A stretch of 64,000 nucleotides of DNA from NCBI RefSeq assembly GCF_013366925.1, contig NZ_JAALDK010000003.1, positions 310,001 to 374,000 of the forward strand, given 5' to 3'. Within the stretch, counting starts at the first letter, position 1; each line of letters begins with the position of its first letter. Origin of the DNA: Paraburkholderia youngii (lineage in GTDB: Bacteria > Pseudomonadota > Gammaproteobacteria > Burkholderiales > Burkholderiaceae). Below, one piece after another: positions 1 to 8,839 of the stretch. The position numbers and the translations under genes are program-made. Under the pieces are notes generated by a model that worked only from the letters and a program-made list of their open reading frames with translations, did no database searches and was not told where the DNA came from.

Positions 1-390
1 TTGATGGCACAAGTGCGTCCGTAGTGGACGAAAGGCGCCCCAAAAGCCGAGGTGTATCTGGAGTATGGTCGGCGTCACGACCTGAACAGCTCCACAATGC
101 CGAGACGTCGCAAATTCGGCGACTTTTTCAGCCTAGCCTTAACGTGACAACGCCGACATATGTCGTCGAGAATTGGACAAACAAGACAGGCACTCGAAGA
201 ATTTATCGAGCTTTCTCGGCAATTTTTCCAGTTTTACGCCGTGCGAAAAGGTGGCGCATAGGTTGATTCGTGAACCTCCTCCCAGATATTTTGCTTCGTT
301 CTCTGAAGATGCCGTACTGGCTGACCTCTGTCAGACGAACGGCCCGTCGCCACTATGAGAAGGTTTTGTCGGCGTAGCACGTAGTCCTTC
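1..390. other. Upstream region, no gene recognised
   Basis: No open frame here has a convincing start, ribosome site or family motif. The stretch holds a perfect 12-bp palindrome (CGACATATGTCG, 154-165) and a second inverted repeat at 321-334, annotated separately. It lies upstream of the hydrogenase promoter and may carry activator-binding DNA. Confidence 0.4.
321..334. promoter_or_regulatory. Inverted repeat upstream of hup promoter, candidate activator site
   Basis: CTGAC-CTCT-GTCAG is a perfect 5-bp inverted repeat with a 4-base spacer, about 125 bp upstream of the -24 element. Sigma-54 promoters need an enhancer-bound activator (HoxA or NifA in known hydrogenase operons) and this is a plausible position for its site. 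It does not fit the NifA consensus TGT-N10-ACA, so the assignment is only positional. Confidence 0.25.
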
Positions 391-434
391 CCGCTTCCGC
401 CTCAATTATGGGAAGCGGCGCGGAACATTTTTTT
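391..434 (+). terminator. Possible rho-independent terminator before hup promoter
   Basis: CCGCTTCC (391-398) pairs perfectly with GGAAGCGG (411-418) around a 12-base loop. An overlapping alternative stem (TTCCGC 395-400 with GCGGAA 420-425) ends two bases before a run of seven T (428-434). It could insulate the hydrogenase promoter from upstream transcription. Confidence 0.4.
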
Positions 435-458
435 CGTTAGGGACCCGCGACGCAAGGT

Positions 459-474
459 CGGCACGAATCTTGTT
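459..474 (+). promoter_or_regulatory. Sigma-54 (-24/-12) promoter of the hydrogenase operon
   Basis: CGGCACGAATCTTGTT matches the RpoN consensus TGGCACG-N4-TTGCW at all but two defined positions: the first T is C, and the C of the -12 GC is T. The GG to GT spacing is correct. It lies 91 bases upstream of the chosen hupS start. Sigma-54 control with the activator HoxA or NifA is known for hydrogenase structural operons of Cupriavidus and rhizobia. No activator gene is in this window. Confidence 0.7.
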
Positions 475-564
475 ATTTTCAAAACGCTTCACCGACAGTG
501 AGACGCCCGAAGACGCGGTCGTATGCCAGCTTCGCGGGGCCGAACGCCATCAAGGGACCACAAA

Positions 565-1653
565 GTGATCGAAACGTTTTATGAAGTCATGCGACGCCAA
601 GGGATCTCGCGCCGTAGCTTCCTCAAATTCTGCTCGCTGACGACAACGTCGCTCGGCCTCGGGCCTGCGTTCATGCCGAAGATTGTCCACGCAATGGAGA
701 CCAAACTGCGCACGCCGGTGCTCTGGCTACATGGACTCGAATGCACCTGCTGCTCAGAGTCGTTCATCCGCTCGGCGCACCCGCTGGCGAAGGACGTCGT
801 GCTTTCAATGATCTCGCTCGACTACGACGACCTCTTGATGGCTGCCGCGGGACACCAGGCCGAGGCGATCCTCGAAAACGTGATGACAAAGTACCGTGGC
901 AACTACATCCTCGCCGTCGAAGGCAATCCGCCGCTGAATCAAGACGGTATGAGCTGCATTATCGGCGGCAAGCCATTCGTCGATCAGTTGCGCCGTGTGT
1001 CGAAGGACGCGAAGGCTGTGATCTCGTGGGGGTCGTGTGCATCGTGGGGCTGCGTGCAGACGGCAAAGCCGAACCCGACGCAGGCGGTGCCAATCCACAA
1101 GGTGATCACCGACAAGGCGATCATCAAGGTGCCCGGCTGCCCCCCGATCGCCGAAGTGATGACGGGCGTCGTCACCTACATGCTCACGTTCGACCGGATA
1201 CCGGAGTTGGATCGCCAAGGCCGTCCGAAAATGTTTTACAGCCAGCGCATTCACGACAAGTGCTACCGCCGTCCGCATTTCGACGCGGGCCAGTTCGTCG
1301 AGTCGTGGGACGACGAAGCGGCACGGCGCGGCTACTGCCTCTACAAGGTCGGCTGCAAGGGCCCGACGACCTACAACGCCTGCTCGACCGTGCGTTGGAA
1401 CGGCGGCACAAGCTTCCCCATTCAGGCGGGCCACGGCTGCATCGGCTGCTCTGAGGAAGGATTCTGGGACAAGGGCTCCTTCTACGATCGGCTCACCCGG
1501 ATCGATCAGTTCGGAGTCGAAGCGAACGCCGACAAGATCGGCGCTACCGCGGCCGTCGTGGTGGGCGCCGCCACTGCTGCGCATGCAGCCGCTTCGGCAA
1601 TTCAGCACGCCAGGTCGAAGCAGGACTCTATGGACGACCGCGACGGCCAATAG
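565..1653 (+). CDS. hupS: Uptake [NiFe]-hydrogenase small subunit, O2-tolerant type
   Basis: Small (electron-transfer) subunit of the membrane-bound H2-oxidising hydrogenase, also named hoxK; it carries the Fe-S relay from the NiFe site to cytochrome b. The GTG start at 565 is chosen because the protein then begins like HoxK (V-I-E-T-F-Y-E-V-M) and GGGA lies 8 bases upstream; an in-frame ATG at 523 would only add 14 residues. A Tat signal with RRSFLK (residues 16-21) ends at VHA-ME (43/44). From that cleavage site the motif ECTCC puts cysteines at mature positions 17, 19 and 20, and GSCASWGC supplies two more, the pattern of the six-cysteine proximal [4Fe-3S] cluster of O2-tolerant enzymes. 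The C-terminal alanine-rich segment ([15 protein letters not shown]) is the expected membrane anchor. 362 aa, normal length. Confidence 0.96.
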   Translation: MIETFYEVMRRQGISRRSFLKFCSLTTTSLGLGPAFMPKIVHAMETKLRTPVLWLHGLECTCCSESFIRSAHPLAKDVVLSMISLDYDDLLMAAAGHQAEAILENVMTKYRGNYILAVEGNPPLNQDGMSCIIGGKPFVDQLRRVSKDAKAVISWGSCASWGCVQTAKPNPTQAVPIHKVITDKAIIKVPGCPPIAEVMTGVVTYMLTFDRIPELDRQGRPKMFYSQRIHDKCYRRPHFDAGQFVESWDDEAARRGYCLYKVGCKGPTTYNACSTVRWNGGTSFPIQAGHGCIGCSEEGFWDKGSFYDRLTRIDQFGVEANADKIGATAAVVVGAATAAHAAASAIQHARSKQDSMDDRDGQ

Positions 1654-1712
1654 CTACACCTCGCGTCGGGGTGCAGCCGACAAGCACAGGAAGCCGCAAA
1701 AGAAAAGCAACC

Positions 1713-3569
1713 ATGACAGCCATTTCGAACCCAGGATTTCAGCTCGGTAGGAACGGACGCCGGATCGTCGTCGATCCAGTCACACGCATCGAAGGCCATA
1801 TGCGCGTCGAGGTCAATGTTGATTCGAACAACGTGATCCGCAACGCCGTTTCCAGCGGCACCATGTGGCGTGGCCTTGAAGTCATTCTCAAGGGGCGCGA
1901 CCCGCGCGACGCATGGGCGTTCGTCGAGCGTATCTGCGGCGTATGCACGGGATGTCACGCGCTCGCCTCCGTGCGCGCCGTCGAGGACGCGCTCGACATC
2001 CGCATTCCGCCCAACGCGCACCTGATCCGCGAGATCATGTCGAAGACATTGCAAGTGCACGATCACGTGGTGCACTTCTATCACCTGCACGCGCTCGACT
2101 GGGTCGACGTGTTGTCGGCGCTCAAGGCCGACCCCAAGTTAACGTCCGAGTTGCAACAGCGCATCTCGCCCGCGCATCCGATGTCATCACAGGGCTATTT
2201 CCGCAATGTGCAGACGCGTCTACGCAAGTTCATCGAAAGCGGCGAGCTCGGTCCGTTCATGAACGGCTACTGGGGCAACTCCGCGTACGCGCTGCCACCG
2301 GAAGCGAATCTGATGGCCGTGACGCACTACCTCGAAGCGCTCGACATGCAAAAGGAGTGGGTCAAGATCCACGCGATCTTCGGCGGCAAGAATCCGCACC
2401 CGAACTACCTCGTAGGGGGCGTGCCTTGCGCGATCAATATCGGCAGCGACCTAGCGGCCGGCGCACCCATCAACATCGAGCGCCTAAACTTCGTCAAGTC
2501 GCTCATCGACGATGCGATCACCTTCTGCCGCAACGTCTATGTGCCCGATCTGCTTGCAATCGGCACGATCTACAAAGCACGCGGCTGGTTGCATGGCGGC
2601 GGCCTAGCCGCAACCAACGTGATGGACTACGGCGCGTATCCGCTCGTCAACTACAACCCATCCACCAACCAGATGCCGGGCGGAGCCATCATCAACGGCG
2701 ACTGGAACACGCTCCTGCCGGTTGATCCGCGCGACCCCGAGCAAGTGCAGGAATTTGTCGCCCACTCCTGGTATCAATACCCTGACAACTACCGCGGGCT
2801 GCATCCTTGGGACGGCATTACCGAACCGCACTACGAGCTCGGACCCAACACGAAGGGCACGCGCACCGCAATCGAGTCGATCGACGAGAGCGCAAAGTAC
2901 TCGTGGATCAAGTCGCCGCGCTGGCGGGGGCACGCGATGGAAGTCGGACCGCTCGCGCGCTACATCCTCGGCTACGCACACGCGGAGCAGAGCAATCCGC
3001 ATTGCGGCCGTATGAAGGAACAGATTGAGGCCTCCCTCCTTGCCGTGAACCAGGGCATGCCAAAGCTGCTCGGCTTGCCGGAAAGCTCGCTTGGCGTGAA
3101 GCAACTGCTGCCGACCACCATCGGCCGCACGCTCGCCCGCGCGCTTGAAGCGGAGTATTGCTCCGAGATGATGGCGGACGACTGGCAAAGCCTCTTACAA
3201 AACATCCGCAACGGCGATACCTCGACCGCGAACCTGGACAAGTGGGACCCTTCGACGTGGCCAGCCGAGGCGAAGGGCGTGGGCGCGGTCGCCGCGCCGC
3301 GCGGCGCGCTCGGCCACTGGATCAGGATCAGGGACGGTCGCATTGAGAACTACCAGTGCGTCGTTCCGAGCACGTGGAACGGCAGCCCGCGCGACGCGAA
3401 AGGGCAGATCGGCGCGTTCGAAGCGAGCCTCATGGACATGCCCGTGGCGAACGTCGAGCAGCCCGTCGAGATCCTGCGGTCGCTGCACTCGTTCGACCCT
3501 TGCATGGCTTGCTCGACGCACGTGATGAACGCGGACGGTGCGGAAATGACCGCCGTGACTGTGCGATAA
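1713..3569 (+). CDS. hupL: Uptake [NiFe]-hydrogenase large subunit
   Basis: Catalytic subunit (hoxG in Cupriavidus) that binds the NiFe(CN)2CO centre and splits H2. The N-terminal nickel-binding motif [10 protein letters not shown] and the C-terminal motif DPCMACSTH are both intact. Fifteen residues follow the final histidine and would be removed by the HupD protease after nickel insertion. The ATG at 1713 gives [11 protein letters not shown], matching the family N-terminus; an upstream in-frame alternative at 1671 is not supported. 618 aa, full length. It follows hupS by 59 bases in the same operon and is exported by hitch-hiking on the Tat signal of HupS. Confidence 0.97.
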   Translation: MTAISNPGFQLGRNGRRIVVDPVTRIEGHMRVEVNVDSNNVIRNAVSSGTMWRGLEVILKGRDPRDAWAFVERICGVCTGCHALASVRAVEDALDIRIPPNAHLIREIMSKTLQVHDHVVHFYHLHALDWVDVLSALKADPKLTSELQQRISPAHPMSSQGYFRNVQTRLRKFIESGELGPFMNGYWGNSAYALPPEANLMAVTHYLEALDMQKEWVKIHAIFGGKNPHPNYLVGGVPCAINIGSDLAAGAPINIERLNFVKSLIDDAITFCRNVYVPDLLAIGTIYKARGWLHGGGLAATNVMDYGAYPLVNYNPSTNQMPGGAIINGDWNTLLPVDPRDPEQVQEFVAHSWYQYPDNYRGLHPWDGITEPHYELGPNTKGTRTAIESIDESAKYSWIKSPRWRGHAMEVGPLARYILGYAHAEQSNPHCGRMKEQIEASLLAVNQGMPKLLGLPESSLGVKQLLPTTIGRTLARALEAEYCSEMMADDWQSLLQNIRNGDTSTANLDKWDPSTWPAEAKGVGAVAAPRGALGHWIRIRDGRIENYQCVVPSTWNGSPRDAKGQIGAFEASLMDMPVANVEQPVEILRSLHSFDPCMACSTHVMNADGAEMTAVTVR

Positions 3570-3623
3570 CCCCACCAGGCCGCCACAGCGCCTGCGCTCG
3601 CCGGCGCCGCGCGGCAGGAAAGG

Positions 3624-4337
3624 ATGATGACGATGCAATCGTATTCTCGATGCGAAAAGGCGGCTGACTTTGTTTCGTCCACCGAGGCAATTTACGTGTA
3701 CGAAGCGCCGGTACGCGTCTGGCACTGGATCAACGCAGTGTCGATCGTAGTGCTGGCGTTGACCGGCTATCTTATCGGCGCCCCGCTTCTCACACAGCCC
3801 GGCGAGGCGAGCGCGAATTTTCTGATGGGCTATATCCGCTTTGTGCATTTCACCGCGGCCTACCTGTTCGCAATCGGGCTTGCGGGCCGCGCGTATTGGG
3901 CGATTGTCGGCAATCGCCATGCGCGCGAAATGTTCTGGGTGCCGGTATTCTCGCGCGAGTACTGGATGGACATGCTCACCATGCTGCGTTACTACTCGTT
4001 CCTCGGGCCCACGCCGCGCCAGTTCAGCGGGCACAATCCGTTATCGCGATTTGCGATGTTTTTCGTGTTCTTGCTGATCTCACTCTTCATGATCGTGACC
4101 GGTTTCGCACTGTATGGCGAAGGCGCGCAGGCCGGCTCTTGGCAGCAGATTGCGTTTGGCCAGGTATCCACGCTGATCGGCCAGTCGCAGACCGTGCACA
4201 CGTGGCATCGCCTCGGCATGTGGGCGATCATGATGTTCGTTATCGTGCATGTCTATATGGCGATCCGCGAAGACATCATGGCCCGCCAGAACATGGTCGG
4301 CACGATGATATCGGGCTACCGTACGTTCAGGAAGTGA
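3624..4337 (+). CDS. hupC: Ni/Fe-hydrogenase b-type cytochrome subunit
   Basis: Integral membrane cytochrome b (hoxZ) that anchors the hydrogenase dimer and passes electrons from H2 to the quinone pool. The 237-aa protein has four strongly hydrophobic spans. Candidate haem-ligand histidines are in VRVWHWINA, YIRFVHFTAAY and, near the C-terminus, HTWHRLGMW and IVHVYMAIRED, as in the HydC/HupC family. AGGAAAGG precedes the start. Two more in-frame ATGs lie within ten bases, so the exact start is uncertain by three residues. Gap to hupL is 54 bases and to hupD 7 bases. Confidence 0.95.
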   Translation: MMTMQSYSRCEKAADFVSSTEAIYVYEAPVRVWHWINAVSIVVLALTGYLIGAPLLTQPGEASANFLMGYIRFVHFTAAYLFAIGLAGRAYWAIVGNRHAREMFWVPVFSREYWMDMLTMLRYYSFLGPTPRQFSGHNPLSRFAMFFVFLLISLFMIVTGFALYGEGAQAGSWQQIAFGQVSTLIGQSQTVHTWHRLGMWAIMMFVIVHVYMAIREDIMARQNMVGTMISGYRTFRK

Positions 4338-4344
4338 GGTTGCA

Positions 4345-5007
4345 ATGCTGACTTGCCCAAAAACCGGCGTGCCTGCCATCGTCGTACTCGGCATCGGCAA
4401 CTTGCTGTGGGCCGACGAGGGTTTTGGCGTGCGCTGTATCGAGGCGCTTGAGCAGCACTTCGAGTTTGCCCAGCACGTCAGCCTCATAGACGGCGGCACG
4501 CAAGGGCTGTGTCTGGTCCAGTACGTCCAGGCGGCCGACAGTCTGCTCATTTTCGACGCGGTCGATTACGGTCTCGCGCCGGGCACGCTGAAGATCGTTG
4601 AGGATGACGACGTACCGGCGTTCCTCGGCGTGCGCAAGATGAGCCTGCACCAGACCGGCTTCCAGGAGGTACTAATGCTCGCGCGCCTGACAGGCCGGTA
4701 TCCACGCCGCGTGCTGCTGATCGGCTGCCAGCCGGACGAAGTGGCCGATTTCGGTGGCAGCCTGCGACCCACCATTAAAGCATCGCTCGAGCGCGCGCTC
4801 GAACTTGGCCTCGAGCGCCTTGCCGCATGGGGCGGAGAGCCCACGCGGCGTCACACCCCGTTACATGCCGACGATGCGGTCACGCTGCCGCATCTCGCGC
4901 TTTCGCGCTACGAAGGCGAGCGGCCCAGCGAGGCCAATGCGTGCCGCACCGGCGACGAGCGCGTGCTGCTGCGCATGCGCCGCAAGGAGTCGCCGTCGTG
5001 TGCATAG
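4345..5007 (+). CDS. hupD: Hydrogenase maturation protease
   Basis: Endopeptidase of the HyaD/HybD/HoxM family that trims the C-terminal extension of the large subunit once nickel is bound. The signature GIGNLLWADEGFG near the N-terminus carries the acidic nickel-sensing residue. DAVDYG and LHQTGF supply the expected downstream aspartate and histidine. 220 aa; the last 40-50 residues are longer and less conserved than in typical members, a common variation in Burkholderiaceae. It overlaps hupF by 10 bases. Confidence 0.94.
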   Translation: MLTCPKTGVPAIVVLGIGNLLWADEGFGVRCIEALEQHFEFAQHVSLIDGGTQGLCLVQYVQAADSLLIFDAVDYGLAPGTLKIVEDDDVPAFLGVRKMSLHQTGFQEVLMLARLTGRYPRRVLLIGCQPDEVADFGGSLRPTIKASLERALELGLERLAAWGGEPTRRHTPLHADDAVTLPHLALSRYEGERPSEANACRTGDERVLLRMRRKESPSCA

Positions 5008-5351
5008 GCGTGCCGATGCGGGTAGTCGAGGTGCAGGGCTTGCGGGCGCTGTGCCACGGACGCGGCGGCCACCGCCGGATCGACACTTCGCTAGTTGGTC
5101 CATGCAGCGCCGGTGAATGGCTGCTGGTTTTTCTCGACACGGCGCGCGAGAAGCTCGACGGGACACGCGCGGCAGAAATCGACGCGACGCTCTCGCTCGT
5201 GGAACTGGCGCTGAAGGGAGATGCCGCCATGGCCCGAGCGAGCCCGAATTTTGAATTGCCGTCCGCGCTCGGCGTGGACGATTTGACCCAGTTGACCTCC
5301 AGCGCGCAACCGGCGTATGGCCGTCACGGGTCCTCCGAGGAATCGCCATGA
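4998..5351 (+). CDS. hupF: HypC/HupF-family hydrogenase chaperone
   Basis: HypC paralogue (hoxL) dedicated to the uptake hydrogenase. It is thought to protect or escort the iron centre and large subunit during maturation, including under oxygen. A GTG start at 4998 gives V(M)-C-I-G-V-P-M-R, exposing the essential cysteine at position 2; no ATG would give this. 117 aa with a C-terminal tail longer than HypC, as usual for HupF. The start lies inside the end of hupD and the stop overlaps hupG as ATGA, so translation is probably coupled. Confidence 0.92.
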   Translation: MCIGVPMRVVEVQGLRALCHGRGGHRRIDTSLVGPCSAGEWLLVFLDTAREKLDGTRAAEIDATLSLVELALKGDAAMARASPNFELPSALGVDDLTQLTSSAQPAYGRHGSSEESP

Positions 5352-5770
5352 CAAATACGAACGGTACCGCGCTTGACGCGACGTCCGTGGTGCAGCGGCT
5401 AACTGATGGCAGACACGCCGTGTCCGTGGACGAACGAAAGGTAGGCGATTGGGTTGTGGACGGCGGCGAATGCGTAGCGTTGCTCACGGCCGACGGGACG
5501 CGCTTTCCCGACTTCCTCGACGTGGCCGTGGTGCTGCCCGAGCTCGCGCGCCGCGTGTGGCGGTGGCCGTGGTCCACGTTGCTGTGGCTGCACGCCGGCG
5601 CTTATGTCACGAGGCTCTCCAGTATGACGGACTGGAATGACTACGTGGCAAACCTCGCACATGCGCTCGGGCAGCCGACTACGCGGACGCCATGGGTCGG
5701 CATTCCCGGCCGCACCGTCGGCGCTTCGCCCGGCTGTCACGAATTGTCGATCAATCTTTGGGGTCGTTGA
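5348..5770 (+). CDS. hupG: Hydrogenase-1 expression protein HyaE/HupG (short form)
   Basis: Thioredoxin-fold chaperone (hoxO, HyaE family) that handles the Tat-exported small subunit before assembly. The N-terminal half (RFPDFLDVAVVLPEL) and C-terminal half (STLLWLHAGAYVTRLSSMTDW) match the family. Between them, where relatives have roughly 20-25 residues leading into a conserved QRWPxLLFL strand, only the short stretch ARRVWRWPW remains. 140 aa. This looks like an in-frame internal deletion, so function is uncertain. ATGA overlap with hupF; 8-base gap to hupH. Confidence 0.82.
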   Translation: MTNTNGTALDATSVVQRLTDGRHAVSVDERKVGDWVVDGGECVALLTADGTRFPDFLDVAVVLPELARRVWRWPWSTLLWLHAGAYVTRLSSMTDWNDYVANLAHALGQPTTRTPWVGIPGRTVGASPGCHELSINLWGR

Positions 5771-5778
5771 TCGTGTCC

Positions 5779-6633
5779 ATGAGTCCATTTCCCATTCCCG
5801 TCGCGCCTTTCCGCCCGGGAAACCAAGCCGAGAGCGATGCGGTGCTCGACTATCTGCCGATGCCGCAAGGCATGCGCATCTATGTGGCGCCGACGCTGCC
5901 TGAGCGCTGCGATGCGCGGGCACTCGACGGCGCGCGCGGCGTGCTTCGCAACGTATTAGGCGTACTGGCGGCATACAAACCTGGTACGCCGTCCGAAGCC
6001 ATCGATCTGACGCCGTACGATCGAGCAACGCTGCGCGTTCTCAACGACGTGCTGGGCGAGGGCGAGGTCAGCGCGCGCGTCGACGGCGCGCAGCGGAGCG
6101 GCGGGCTGATCCAGGAGACTGTGTTTGCCGGCCTGTGGCGCGTAGTCGAGCGGAATGGCGCGCGCCCGGTCGACCGGCTCGAGATCGGCGCGGCCCCCGC
6201 GATGCTTGCCCAGCCCAAGGACCCGGCGCAGCCGATGATGCCGTTGCCGGACATGCTGCCGCTCGACGTGATGAACGCGCCGTCGATCCTGAGCGAAGTA
6301 CGCGATTCCGCCGCGCGCTGGCGCGCCGGGCATGCGCCCCACATCGTCAACCTAACGCTCCTGCCATTGTCGCCGGGGGATCAGCAACTGATCGACGCCG
6401 TGCTGGGCGAAGGCGCGGTGCAGATCTTGTCGCGCGGCTACGGAAATTGCCGGGTGGGCAGCACGGCGATCGCGAACTGCTGGCGTGTTGCATATTTCAA
6501 CTCGCAGGACATGCTGATCCTGAACACGATCGAGATCACCGATCTGCCAGAGGTCGTGCGCGCCGCGCCGGAAGACCTCGCGGATTCGCGCGAGCGCTTG
6601 ACCCAGTTGATCGACTGGATGGGTGAGGCGTGA
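5779..6633 (+). CDS. hupH: Hydrogenase expression/formation protein HupH
   Basis: HupH/HoxQ (HyaF-like) accessory protein that acts with HupG in maturing the Fe-S small subunit. The ATG at 5779 gives MSPFPIPVAPF, followed by the conserved YLPMPQGM. The C-terminal half keeps the family block QILSRGYGNCRV and then NSQDMLILNTIEI. 284 aa, full length. An in-frame GTG two codons upstream is an alternative start. The stop is two bases before the hupI-hupJ ATG. Confidence 0.93.
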   Translation: MSPFPIPVAPFRPGNQAESDAVLDYLPMPQGMRIYVAPTLPERCDARALDGARGVLRNVLGVLAAYKPGTPSEAIDLTPYDRATLRVLNDVLGEGEVSARVDGAQRSGGLIQETVFAGLWRVVERNGARPVDRLEIGAAPAMLAQPKDPAQPMMPLPDMLPLDVMNAPSILSEVRDSAARWRAGHAPHIVNLTLLPLSPGDQQLIDAVLGEGAVQILSRGYGNCRVGSTAIANCWRVAYFNSQDMLILNTIEITDLPEVVRAAPEDLADSRERLTQLIDWMGEA

Positions 6634-6635
6634 CG

Positions 6636-7343
6636 ATGGACGAGCGAACGAAGCAATTCGAGGGCTGCCATCTCGGCGCCAGCAGCCCAATCGCGACGCA
6701 CACGTGCCTCGAATGCAAGTTCTGCTGGTGGATCCACCATCCCGAACAAGGCGATCCGGTCTTGCAGATTCCTCCGCACGCGAGGTTCGCGGCGCTTCAG
6801 GCGCACTGGCGCTGCCGCGTTTATGGCCGCGCGCCGGATCAGGTCATTTTTCTTGTGGGACGCGGATTGACCGTGCGTGCAATCCAGCGAAAGGTCATAC
6901 ACGGCGATCCAAGGGTGGCTAGGCTTGTAGCGCACTTCGAAACGGCCGCAACCAGTGCGATGCCTGACATGCCGGTCGTGAAACTCGCCTTGCGTATCGA
7001 GGGGACCGGCTTTGACCCGGTGCCCGGCGAGACCGGGGCCCGATGCGGTTGGTTCGGGATGCCGATCACGCCATGGTCCATGAGGCCCCTCTCGTTACCC
7101 GGCGCGGTGCGGGACTCGGTGGAATGTCCGCGGCCGGCCGGTAAAGCGCACTTGCGCGTTGGCGACGTCGATTTCAAATGGCTCGGCGCGCACGCGCAAG
7201 ACGTCGGAACCTATGCGTGCTGCTCGCTCTTTTTGCCGATGCTCGAATTCCCCAGACAGAAGAGCGCCACATCGGGCGGTGTCCCGCGCGTGTCGCGTCA
7301 TGCGCTCCTGCGGCGGCCGGCCGCGTTCGGGAGCGCTCCATGA
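6636..7343 (+). CDS. hupIJ: Fused rubredoxin-like HupI and HupJ protein
   Basis: Two normally separate genes read here as one 235-aa frame. Residues 1-70 resemble the rubredoxin HupI/HoxR: CLECKFCWW gives the first metal-binding cysteine pair and HWRC the third cysteine. The fourth, normally in CPNCG, is replaced (CRVYG), so a classic Fe(Cys)4 site cannot form. From about residue 90 (DPRVARLVAHFE) the sequence becomes HupJ/HoxT-like, ending near YACCSLFLPMLEF. The last 30 residues do not look like HoxT and may be out of frame relative to the ancestor. ATG 6636 is preferred over GTG 6630 because GAGG lies 7 bases before it. The stop overlaps hupK as ATGA. Confidence 0.8.
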   Translation: MDERTKQFEGCHLGASSPIATHTCLECKFCWWIHHPEQGDPVLQIPPHARFAALQAHWRCRVYGRAPDQVIFLVGRGLTVRAIQRKVIHGDPRVARLVAHFETAATSAMPDMPVVKLALRIEGTGFDPVPGETGARCGWFGMPITPWSMRPLSLPGAVRDSVECPRPAGKAHLRVGDVDFKWLGAHAQDVGTYACCSLFLPMLEFPRQKSATSGGVPRVSRHALLRRPAAFGSAP

Positions 7344-8407
7344 CCGCGGCGATGCTGGCAGCATTGGCCGCACAGTACCGGGTGCGCCCCGGCCGGCACG
7401 ACAGCATTGCGGGCGGGCGCCCACCACTGGCCGCCGCGCTGCTGCGCGGGCAACCGGTAGCAACCGCTGCGGCGCGGCTGTCGGCGCTGTTCTCGTTGTG
7501 CGGACTCGCACATAGGCTCTGCGCAGAACTTGCCGTCGGCGCAGCGGGCGCTTCAGTGGAGCACAAACGCGACGATGTGACCAACGCCGCTCATGCCGCA
7601 ATGCTCATGCGTGAGACGCTTGCCGTGCATCTTCGCTGCATGTGGACCGACTGGCCGGTGCGGCTGGCCGCCGCCGCGCCGCATACGCTGCCCGACGTCG
7701 AGTCGGTTGACTCCTCCGACTGGCTGGAGCGGCACGTTCTGGGCATGCCTGCGCAAAAGTGGCTCGCGCACTGGACGGACGATCCGCGTGGCTGCTTAGC
7801 GGCGTGGTGCGCACGAGCCGCGACGTTCCCGGCCCGGTTGCTGGCAGCCTGCCGCGCGCACGCCGATACGATGCGCGCTACGCCGCGGCCGCTCATCATC
7901 GACGAAACGCGGTTAAGCGAACTGGCCGCGGCGATTGCCGAGAGTCCGGTGTTCGCGCACGCGCCCGTACAACGCGGCCTGCCCGCGGAGACCGGCGTGT
8001 GGACACGTAGCGACGATCCGCGCGCGTTGGAATACGACACGCCTTGGCTGCGGATTGGCGCGCGCGTCGCGGAGGTGGCGCGGCTGGCAGCGGGCGACGA
8101 CGGGCCAAGTGCGCTTCGCTTTGGCGCGCGAACGTGCGCGCCCGGCGAGGCGCTCGGCTGGTGCGAGATGTCGCGCGGCGTGCTGCTCCATTGGGTGCGC
8201 CTCGCGCCAGGCGATGCGGCGCGCATCGAGGACTATCGCGTGGTCGCGCCGACTGAGTGGAATTTCCACGGCCAAGGCACGCTCGCGCAAGCCTTGTCGC
8301 GACTGGATCCGGCGTGCGGCGATGGAACGTTCGCCGCGCGCGTAGGCGCGTGGATGGGCGCGTTCGATCCCTGTGTCGCCTATGTGGTCGACACGGACGG
8401 CGCGTGA
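7340..8407 (+). CDS. hupK: Hydrogenase expression/formation protein HupK
   Basis: HupK/HoxV accessory protein, a diverged relative of the hydrogenase large subunit that may act as a scaffold when the Fe(CN)2CO group is handed over. The C-terminus keeps EDYRVVAPTEWNFH and FDPCVAYVVDTDGA, echoes of the large-subunit C-terminal motif in which the second cysteine pair is reduced to one. 355 aa. The ATG at 7340 overlaps the previous stop (ATGA); longer upstream extensions of the frame are unsupported. A 53-base gap follows before hypA. Confidence 0.9.
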   Translation: MTAAMLAALAAQYRVRPGRHDSIAGGRPPLAAALLRGQPVATAAARLSALFSLCGLAHRLCAELAVGAAGASVEHKRDDVTNAAHAAMLMRETLAVHLRCMWTDWPVRLAAAAPHTLPDVESVDSSDWLERHVLGMPAQKWLAHWTDDPRGCLAAWCARAATFPARLLAACRAHADTMRATPRPLIIDETRLSELAAAIAESPVFAHAPVQRGLPAETGVWTRSDDPRALEYDTPWLRIGARVAEVARLAAGDDGPSALRFGARTCAPGEALGWCEMSRGVLLHWVRLAPGDAARIEDYRVVAPTEWNFHGQGTLAQALSRLDPACGDGTFAARVGAWMGAFDPCVAYVVDTDGA

Positions 8408-8460
8408 GCACAAGGATCGAGACAAGGCCCCGAATACTTGAGCTGAATGGAAGCCAAGGT

Positions 8461-8808
8461 ATGCATGAAGTAAGTCTGGCCGGCGGCGTGCTTGCGTTGG
8501 TCGAAGCGGCAGCCGAGCGTGAGAACTTTGTCCGCGTGAAGGTGCTGAGGCTTGAAGTCGGACGCCTCGCTGGCGTCGATGTCGAGACGCTGCGCTTCGC
8601 CCTCGAAGCGATCGCGCCCGGCACCTGCCTTTGCGGCGCACGCGTCGAGATCGACGAACCTTCGGGAAGCGCGTGGTGCATGAACTGCAACGCGACCGTG
8701 GCGCTGGCCACGCGGGGCGCCCCCTGCGCGCACTGCGGCGGTTACTGGCTTCAGCCGAACGGCGGCACAGAGTTGCGCATCGTCGATCTGATCGTCGACG
8801 ATGCCTGA
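8461..8808 (+). CDS. hypA: Hydrogenase nickel incorporation protein HypA
   Basis: Nickel metallochaperone that works with HypB to load Ni into the large subunit. The start gives M-H-E-V-S, so the nickel ligands His2 and Glu3 are in place. The structural zinc site is CMNC followed 14 residues later by CAHC. 115 aa, typical length. First of the six hyp genes at the 3-prime part of the operon; 31 bases separate it from hypB. Confidence 0.95.
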   Translation: MHEVSLAGGVLALVEAAAERENFVRVKVLRLEVGRLAGVDVETLRFALEAIAPGTCLCGARVEIDEPSGSAWCMNCNATVALATRGAPCAHCGGYWLQPNGGTELRIVDLIVDDA

Positions 8809-8839
8809 CAATCATCGGATTAGCGCAAGGAGAAGCAAC

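Noticed and set aside
162..180. NifA upstream activator site
   Set aside because: TGT and ACA are present but 13 bases apart, not 10.
805..1650. Long minus-strand frames opposite hupS and other hup/hyp genes
   Set aside because: They mirror GC-rich codon bias of the real genes, have no motifs, and conflict with well-identified plus-strand proteins.
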